Source of the DNA: Leptospira_B sp964571605 | GTDB lineage: Bacteria > Spirochaetota > Leptospiria > Leptospirales > Leptospiraceae | Reading direction: 5' to 3' | Assembly: GCA_964571605.1 (NCBI GenBank) | Contig: CAZNCS010000022.1 | Span: 1 to 30,182 of the forward strand | Length of the DNA stretch: 30,182 nt | Shown: one piece after another, positions 25,701 to 30,182 of the stretch | Numbering within the stretch: the first letter of the stretch is position 1 | Layout of the letters: every line of letters starts with the position of its first letter | Translations under genes and position numbers: made by a program | Notes under the pieces: model-generated | Told to the model about the DNA's origin: nothing | What the model saw: the letters and a program-made list of their open reading frames with translations, nothing else | Databases searched by the model: none

Positions 25701-26345
25701 ATGAAGGGTATAAGATTTGAAAGCGTGCGCGCATCCGTTGTGGCTGCCTCTGTAAGACTTGCCGATCTGGGATATTTTGCGGGCATCGGTGGAAACCTGG
25801 CTGTCCGAATTGACCAAGAGCATATGGCGGTTACACCATCCGCCTCCGACTATTACAGCATGAAAAATGAGGATATCTGTATCGTCCGAATCAAAGACCT
25901 GAAACTAGTGGACGGCACTAAGGAACCTACCACTGAAAGTGGGATGCACGCAGCCTTTTTGACTCGTAGACCCGATTTGCAGGTCAGCTTGCATACACAC
26001 CAACCTCTGGCGAGTGCGGTAACTCTACTCGGAATCGATATGCCTATCGAAGGGGAAGAGGCACGCGCAAGTCTAGGTGCATCCTTACTCATTGTTCCGT
26101 ATGCGCCATCCGGAACCCCATTCCTCGTTCGTGCTTTTAAGAATAAGGTGCGCAAAGATACAAATGGATATTTATTACGAAACCACGGTATAGTTTGCGG
26201 AGCCAAATCTATAGATGAGGCAATCGCAAACGTTCAGTTAGCTGAGGAACAAGCGGCATATTACCTTCGGTTACGTATAAAAAGTAATGCAAGCTTTTTG
26301 GGTGTTTCTCCTCTCGTTTTGCAACAAGCACTTTCTATACTATAA
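25701..26345 (+). CDS. Class II aldolase/adducin-family protein (catalytic residues intact)
   Basis: The 214-residue product retains the features of zinc class II aldolases (L-fuculose- and related phosphate aldolases). These are GGNLAVR at 30-36, TPSASDYY (phosphate loop), the catalytic Glu79 four residues before His83 (ESGMH), the zinc ligands His98 and His100 (LHTHQPLAS) and the third His162 (LLRNHGIV). It would cleave a ketose 1-phosphate to DHAP plus an aldehyde. GAAGGGA lies 8 bases before the ATG. It opens an operon with the aminotransferase, the degenerate aldolase and the SDR. The FGGY kinase 2 kb upstream is a plausible source of its substrate. Confidence 0.9.
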   Translation: MKGIRFESVRASVVAASVRLADLGYFAGIGGNLAVRIDQEHMAVTPSASDYYSMKNEDICIVRIKDLKLVDGTKEPTTESGMHAAFLTRRPDLQVSLHTHQPLASAVTLLGIDMPIEGEEARASLGASLLIVPYAPSGTPFLVRAFKNKVRKDTNGYLLRNHGIVCGAKSIDEAIANVQLAEEQAAYYLRLRIKSNASFLGVSPLVLQQALSIL

Positions 26346-26392
26346 CCTAATTTACACTTATAAAAGAATCTGATGTTCCAATGGAGGATCGT

Positions 26393-27877
26393 ATGACCAC
26401 GATACTAGAAGAAAAAAATAATAAAAAAGAATCCCTCCCTCAAACAGGGTATGCAATTTCAGAATGGCATAACACGACAGAAGTCTACGAACGACTTAAA
26501 GAATTATTAAAGTCTCCGTTAAGACCTATTCGGCGAGACAAGATTGGCGGAGTATTAAATTATTTTAATACTAAATGCCAGCAGTCGCGAAAAATCGCAT
26601 CAGCTGCAGAAGCAGTGATCCCAGGCGGTGTACAACATAATCTTGCATTCAATTACCCCTTTCCGCTTGCAATTGATCAGGCAAAGGGAGCCCATCTGCG
26701 CGACGTCGATGGAAATACTTACATTGACTTCTTACAATCTGGAGGTCCTACACTTTTAGGATCCAACTACGAACCTGTCCGTCAAAAAATCAAAGAATTA
26801 CTGGATGAGTGTGGACCAAGCACAGGATTACTTCACGAATACGAAGTTAAACTTGCCGAGATCATTTGCAAACATATGCCAGGAATTGAAATGTTTCGAA
26901 TGCTGGGTTCTGGAACGGAATCCGTTATGGGTGCTATCCGACTCGCAAGAGCCTACACTGGGAAACGCCATGTAATCAAAATTGGCGGCGGTTACCATGG
27001 ATGGAGTGACTCTATGGTTTATGGAATGCGGATTCCAGGAACGGGCCGCCGCGAAGCAGCTGGAATTCCTAGAGGCGCAACTGCATCGACAGAAGAATGT
27101 TTTCCTAATGATCTTGGAGCAGTTCGACGCAAACTCTGGCTCAATCGTTTGAGAGGTGGAACCGCGGCAGTCATTGTTGAACCGCTTGGTCCGGAAAGTG
27201 GAACTCGCCCTGTACATTTTGAATACAATAGACAATTGCGCGAACTCTGCGACTCATTCGGAGCATTACTTATATTCGACGAAGTTGTTACCGGCTTTCG
27301 TATCGGACTCGGAGGCGCCCAAGGTTTCTTTGGTGTCAGACCGGACCTCACGATATTTGGCAAATGCCTAACGGGTGGATATCCGATGGCAGGCGGTATC
27401 GGAGGACGTAAGGAAATTATGATGTTACTTGCCGGAGGTATCAGTGCAACCGGCAAACGAGCGTTTGTCGGAGGAACCCTATCCGCCAATCCGATTTCCT
27501 GCGCCGCAGGTTATTTTTCTATTCTGGAAATGGAACGAACAAATGCCCCAGTTAAAGCGGGACAAGCCGGAGATAGGCTCTGCCGCGGACTGCAAGAGAT
27601 AATCAAAAGAAAAGGATTACCTTATGTTGCCTACAACCAAGGATCCATTGTTCATCTTGAAACTTCGGGTGTATTACTCTTATCACTTCGAAACCCAATA
27701 AAAGTTATGAGAGAAGCAAAAGAACGTAAGCACCTTATGGAAGAGATGGGAGCCGCCTATACTGCACACGGAATGATCACACTCGCGGGTAGTAGAATGT
27801 ATACGAGTATGGCAGACACAGATGAAATCATCGACGAATCTCTCAATCGATTTGAGTCCGTATTTCAACTTGTTTAA
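26393..27877 (+). CDS. Class III PLP aminotransferase, glutamate-1-semialdehyde 2,1-aminomutase-like
   Basis: The 494-residue PLP enzyme resembles HemL-type aminomutases. It has PGGVQHN and DFLQSGGPTLLGSN in the N-terminal part, SGTESVMGAIRLARAYTG (PLP phosphate) near 175-192, GGYHGWSD, the DEVVTGFR Asp near 300, and the Schiff-base Lys in IFGKCLTGGYPMAGGIGG. It is about 60 residues longer at the N-terminus than ordinary HemL. It is probably not the haem enzyme, since it sits among sugar-pathway genes, but an aminotransferase or aminomutase of another substrate. The start ATG 26393 is chosen because GGAGG lies 5 bases before it; ATG 26381 overlaps that ribosome-binding site. Confidence 0.87.
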   Translation: MTTILEEKNNKKESLPQTGYAISEWHNTTEVYERLKELLKSPLRPIRRDKIGGVLNYFNTKCQQSRKIASAAEAVIPGGVQHNLAFNYPFPLAIDQAKGAHLRDVDGNTYIDFLQSGGPTLLGSNYEPVRQKIKELLDECGPSTGLLHEYEVKLAEIICKHMPGIEMFRMLGSGTESVMGAIRLARAYTGKRHVIKIGGGYHGWSDSMVYGMRIPGTGRREAAGIPRGATASTEECFPNDLGAVRRKLWLNRLRGGTAAVIVEPLGPESGTRPVHFEYNRQLRELCDSFGALLIFDEVVTGFRIGLGGAQGFFGVRPDLTIFGKCLTGGYPMAGGIGGRKEIMMLLAGGISATGKRAFVGGTLSANPISCAAGYFSILEMERTNAPVKAGQAGDRLCRGLQEIIKRKGLPYVAYNQGSIVHLETSGVLLLSLRNPIKVMREAKERKHLMEEMGAAYTAHGMITLAGSRMYTSMADTDEIIDESLNRFESVFQLV

Positions 27878-27901
27878 GGAAATGTAATTAGGAAGCAAAT
27901 T

Positions 27902-28639
27902 ATGAAATTAGTAAAATCAAAGAAACGATCAACGCCTGGCCATGAATCTGCGGACCTCAAAGAATTGATGAATTTCTGGCAACGACTAGACTCAAAAGGC
28001 CTTTTGCAAAAACAAGCTGCAAGTATTTCCTTCAGACTCCTAGGACAAGGACCAGGTGCCTTCCTTCTGATGGACAGAGGAACAGGAAAAGGTGCAATAA
28101 TAAAGAAGGACCAATTTGCTATTTATAGCCCAACTGGATCCGACAACAGCACCTCAGTTGCTTCAGAAAGACTGGCTCTTATTCGCTTCCACGCTAGTAT
28201 TTATAGCGCAAGACCCGATATCGGAGCCATCGCCTGCTTTCAACCTGCTTGGGGTTCTTTGCTTAAAACTCTAGTAGATCCGCTTCCCCTCGTTTTTGAC
28301 GAACAATGCCGTCAATTGGGCGCACCTGTCGTTCAGATTCCTAGATCCGCCGACGGATCCGTTATTCCAGATTCAGTCCTACTCGGGGGCGCAAATGCTT
28401 TCCTGGATAACGACGGGGTAGTAATAACCAGTGTCACCCGCGACAAAGCCATTTACAATTGTGAGTTGATTGAAAAATGTTCCAAAGCGTATCTATTAGC
28501 ACATGCGACCGGTGGAACAATACGCCGTATCCCATGGTTTGTACGTTGGATTGCAAAAAATCGACTGATAAAAGATGAACGTAGAGCTGCAGCGTCTTAT
28601 GCACTTGGCAAAGCTCCAACAGGCTTTACTGCATATTGA
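27902..28639 (+). CDS. Degenerate class II aldolase/adducin homologue lacking metal and catalytic residues
   Basis: The 245-residue product follows the class II aldolase fold by eye. FHASIYSARPDIGAIACFQPAWGSL aligns with the upstream paralogue, and the segment FLDNDGVVITSVTRDKAIYNCELIEKCSKAYLLA with its C-terminal part. All functional residues are replaced: the catalytic Glu becomes Leu93, the zinc His pair becomes Ala111 and Phe113, and the third zinc His becomes Asp171. It therefore cannot be a zinc aldolase, yet the frame is intact and the ribosome-binding site AGGA is good. It could be a structural or regulatory partner of the active aldolase, or have a new function. It lies between the aminotransferase and the SDR, with 24-base gaps. 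Confidence 0.85.
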   Translation: MKLVKSKKRSTPGHESADLKELMNFWQRLDSKGLLQKQAASISFRLLGQGPGAFLLMDRGTGKGAIIKKDQFAIYSPTGSDNSTSVASERLALIRFHASIYSARPDIGAIACFQPAWGSLLKTLVDPLPLVFDEQCRQLGAPVVQIPRSADGSVIPDSVLLGGANAFLDNDGVVITSVTRDKAIYNCELIEKCSKAYLLAHATGGTIRRIPWFVRWIAKNRLIKDERRAAASYALGKAPTGFTAY

Positions 28640-28663
28640 ATTCGGACAAGGTTTGAGAAGAAT

Positions 28664-29446
28664 ATGGACTATAAAAACAAAACGATTTTGATAACTGGTG
28701 CCTCCTCCGGAATAGGCAGAGAACTTGCAATCGGTCTCGCAGATTATGCGAATCATATTGTAGTTACTGCACGGCGGGAAAATCTTCTCCAAGACCTTAA
28801 AAAAGAAATCGAATCCAAAGGTTGCAAATGTCTTATTTTTGCCGGGGATGCCACGGATCCCAAACATGCAGATCTGGTCGTAGCCGAAACAGTTAAAACA
28901 TTCGGGAAGATCGACATTGCAATTTTGAATGTGGGCGCAGGCCCGGCCTCGAATACAATCAAAGATTCCAGGGATATTCTCCTTGGAAAAATGAGGACCA
29001 ATTACGATACACTGATAAACTTCTTTGTCCCGGTCGTTGCACAAATGAAATCACAAACAACACCATGTATGATCTCTCATGTTAATTCGCTCGCTACTTA
29101 TTTCGGAATACCGATGCAAGGCGACTACACCGCTGCAAAAGCTGCAGGAAGAATATTTTTGGATACTGCAAGAATGGAACTTAAACATTTCGGTTTCAAA
29201 CATGTGCGTATCCAAACGATTCACCCCGGTTTCGTAGCTACAAAGGCCGTTGAAGACGATGGAATTCCAGCACCGAATGAAATCAGCGAAAAGAAGGCAG
29301 TGCAATATATACTCAAAGGATTGCGTAGCGAAGTTAGAGAAAACAGATTTCCGTTCGCAACTGCCTTTGCTGTTCGGATAGGACGACTTGCTCCCACATG
29401 GTTGAGAACAAAAATCTTGCTATCGGAAGCAGCGGCCGACTATTAA
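28664..29446 (+). CDS. Short-chain dehydrogenase/reductase
   Basis: The 260-residue SDR has the canonical TGASSGIG (12-19), the NVGAG variant of the NNAG motif, the catalytic Ser in SHVNSLATYF and Tyr-Thr-Ala-Ala-Lys (DYTAAKAA). The PGFVATK segment after strand 6 is also typical. A C-terminal stretch (FATAFAVRIGRLAPTWLRTKIL) is hydrophobic and basic, so membrane contact is possible. GAGAAG lies 3 bases before the ATG. As the last gene of the aldolase operon, it may reduce or oxidise an aldehyde or keto product of the preceding steps. The TetR-3 gene starts 15 bases downstream. Confidence 0.92.
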   Translation: MDYKNKTILITGASSGIGRELAIGLADYANHIVVTARRENLLQDLKKEIESKGCKCLIFAGDATDPKHADLVVAETVKTFGKIDIAILNVGAGPASNTIKDSRDILLGKMRTNYDTLINFFVPVVAQMKSQTTPCMISHVNSLATYFGIPMQGDYTAAKAAGRIFLDTARMELKHFGFKHVRIQTIHPGFVATKAVEDDGIPAPNEISEKKAVQYILKGLRSEVRENRFPFATAFAVRIGRLAPTWLRTKILLSEAAADY

Positions 29447-29461
29447 GAAGATAGGTTCTAA

Positions 29462-30182
29462 TTGAAGGTTCTAAATAAAAAAAAGCTGAAAACCAAAAAA
29501 GGCCTCTGGCTTCCCCAGGCAGAGAGAGTCCGATCTATCATTCGAGCGTCTCTACCTTTATTTGCGCAGGTAGGTTTTGAGGGAACCAGAACAAGGTCCG
29601 TAAGTAAATCCGCGGGTATCTCGGAGGGTCTTATTTATAGGTATTTTCCTAGAAAACAAGATTTGTTCGAAGCTGTCTTGGAATATTGTTTAAAACTAAC
29701 CGATCCATTTAGAATTGCTGTTTCCAATTTAGAGCCGGGATCGGACGCGATTGTATTTCTGATTAATATTTTTGTAACGGATATTTTTTCCAAAGACAAA
29801 AATGAAGAAGCTGAATGCGCTCAAAAATTAATCCTAAGAAATCTGAGCACAGATGGTAAATTTGCCAAAAAATATCTTCGAAAAAAATTAAGAAATCTTT
29901 TTCCATTATTGAAAATTTCCATAGAAGTTTGTATAAAAAATAAGGAACTTCCATCGGATCGATCTTGGAAAAATTGGCGGGATGTCGCTTGGATATTTCG
30001 TCATCTTTCCATCGTATTTTCTTTTTTTAATTTTTCCTTCCCTAAACAGAAATTGTATCCGGAAAGGATCGAATCACTCCGTATAGAAACTGTTAGATTT
30101 TTTCTTTTAGGGGTGGGTTTCACGCCGGAATCAACGGAGATATTAATGAAAAAAGTGGATAGACAATCCTTACTTTTGATTT
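29462..30182 (+). CDS. TetR/AcrR-family regulator (TetR-3), TTG start, runs off right edge
   Basis: The frame opens at TTG 29462, directly after an in-frame TAA and with GATAGG 7 bases upstream, and is still open at the window edge (240 codons). The product begins MKVLNKKKLKTKKG, and a TetR helix-turn-helix (RSVSKSAGISEGLIYRYFPRKQDLFEAVL at about 47-75) follows the Leu-Phe-Ala-Gln-Val-Gly-Phe-Glu-Gly-Thr-Arg segment typical of the family. The ligand domain ends in a basic, aromatic helical region (FSFFNFSFPKQKLYPERIESLRIETVRFFL). The gene lies 15 bases after the SDR stop on the same strand, so it may be cotranscribed and regulate the same pathway. The C-terminus is not seen. Confidence 0.85.
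   Translation, partial: MKVLNKKKLKTKKGLWLPQAERVRSIIRASLPLFAQVGFEGTRTRSVSKSAGISEGLIYRYFPRKQDLFEAVLEYCLKLTDPFRIAVSNLEPGSDAIVFLINIFVTDIFSKDKNEEAECAQKLILRNLSTDGKFAKKYLRKKLRNLFPLLKISIEVCIKNKELPSDRSWKNWRDVAWIFRHLSIVFSFFNFSFPKQKLYPERIESLRIETVRFFLLGVGFTPESTEILMKKVDRQSLLLI

Noticed and set aside
26393..27877. Assignment as the haem-biosynthesis enzyme HemL
   Set aside because: The N-terminal extension, the operon partners and the altered residues after the PLP lysine argue for a different substrate; only the family relation is supported.

Overview
The window looks like a chromosomal segment from a Leptospira-type spirochaete. The reasons are a moderate-to-low G+C content, short lipoprotein lipoboxes ending in Ser-Cys, several proteins of the kind usually seen only as uncharacterised Leptospira families, and scattered intergenic repeats of the 'cctctgcgtctttgcgcctctgcgtga' and 'tgtaggaactcctac' types. 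The genus is inferred from pattern recognition, not from a database search.

Left part (1-11.5 kb), ordinary core chromosome. It holds the 5' end of rimP (minus strand, GTG start, running off the left edge), a propeller-like lipoprotein, bifunctional NAD(P)H-hydrate repair enzyme nnr, a small two-helix membrane protein, a ferredoxin/double-CDGSH iron-sulfur protein, two small uncharacterised proteins, a NamZ/DUF1343 muramidase, an 844-residue protein with a cyclic-nucleotide-binding-like N-terminus, a repeat-rich 448-bp gap, and three uncharacterised genes including a second lipoprotein.

Middle part (11.5-21.7 kb), oxidoreductase and lipid-type accessory genes. An esterase-alcohol dehydrogenase pair is followed by a tightly overlapped operon of flavin monooxygenase, SDR and HAD phosphatase. 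This operon diverges from a TetR regulator across a palindrome-rich promoter. Next comes a minus-strand operon in which a membrane SpoIIE/PP2C phosphatase with TPR repeats sits between two paralogous HpnA-like epimerase/dehydratases.

Right part (21.9-30.2 kb), a plus-strand sugar-type pathway. It holds an FGGY kinase and an MFS transporter, a minus-strand TetR gene, then a class II aldolase, a glutamate-1-semialdehyde-aminomutase-like aminotransferase, a second class II aldolase homologue that has lost all four catalytic/metal residues, an SDR, and a third TetR gene with a TTG start that runs off the right edge.

The strongest system-level signal is a 13-bp palindrome, TGATCAATGATCA. It occurs twice between the FMO operon and the first TetR gene and once (one mismatch) in front of the FGGY kinase operon 5 kb away. 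This suggests that one TetR protein controls both operons as a single regulon. The substrate of the pathway cannot be read from the sequence.
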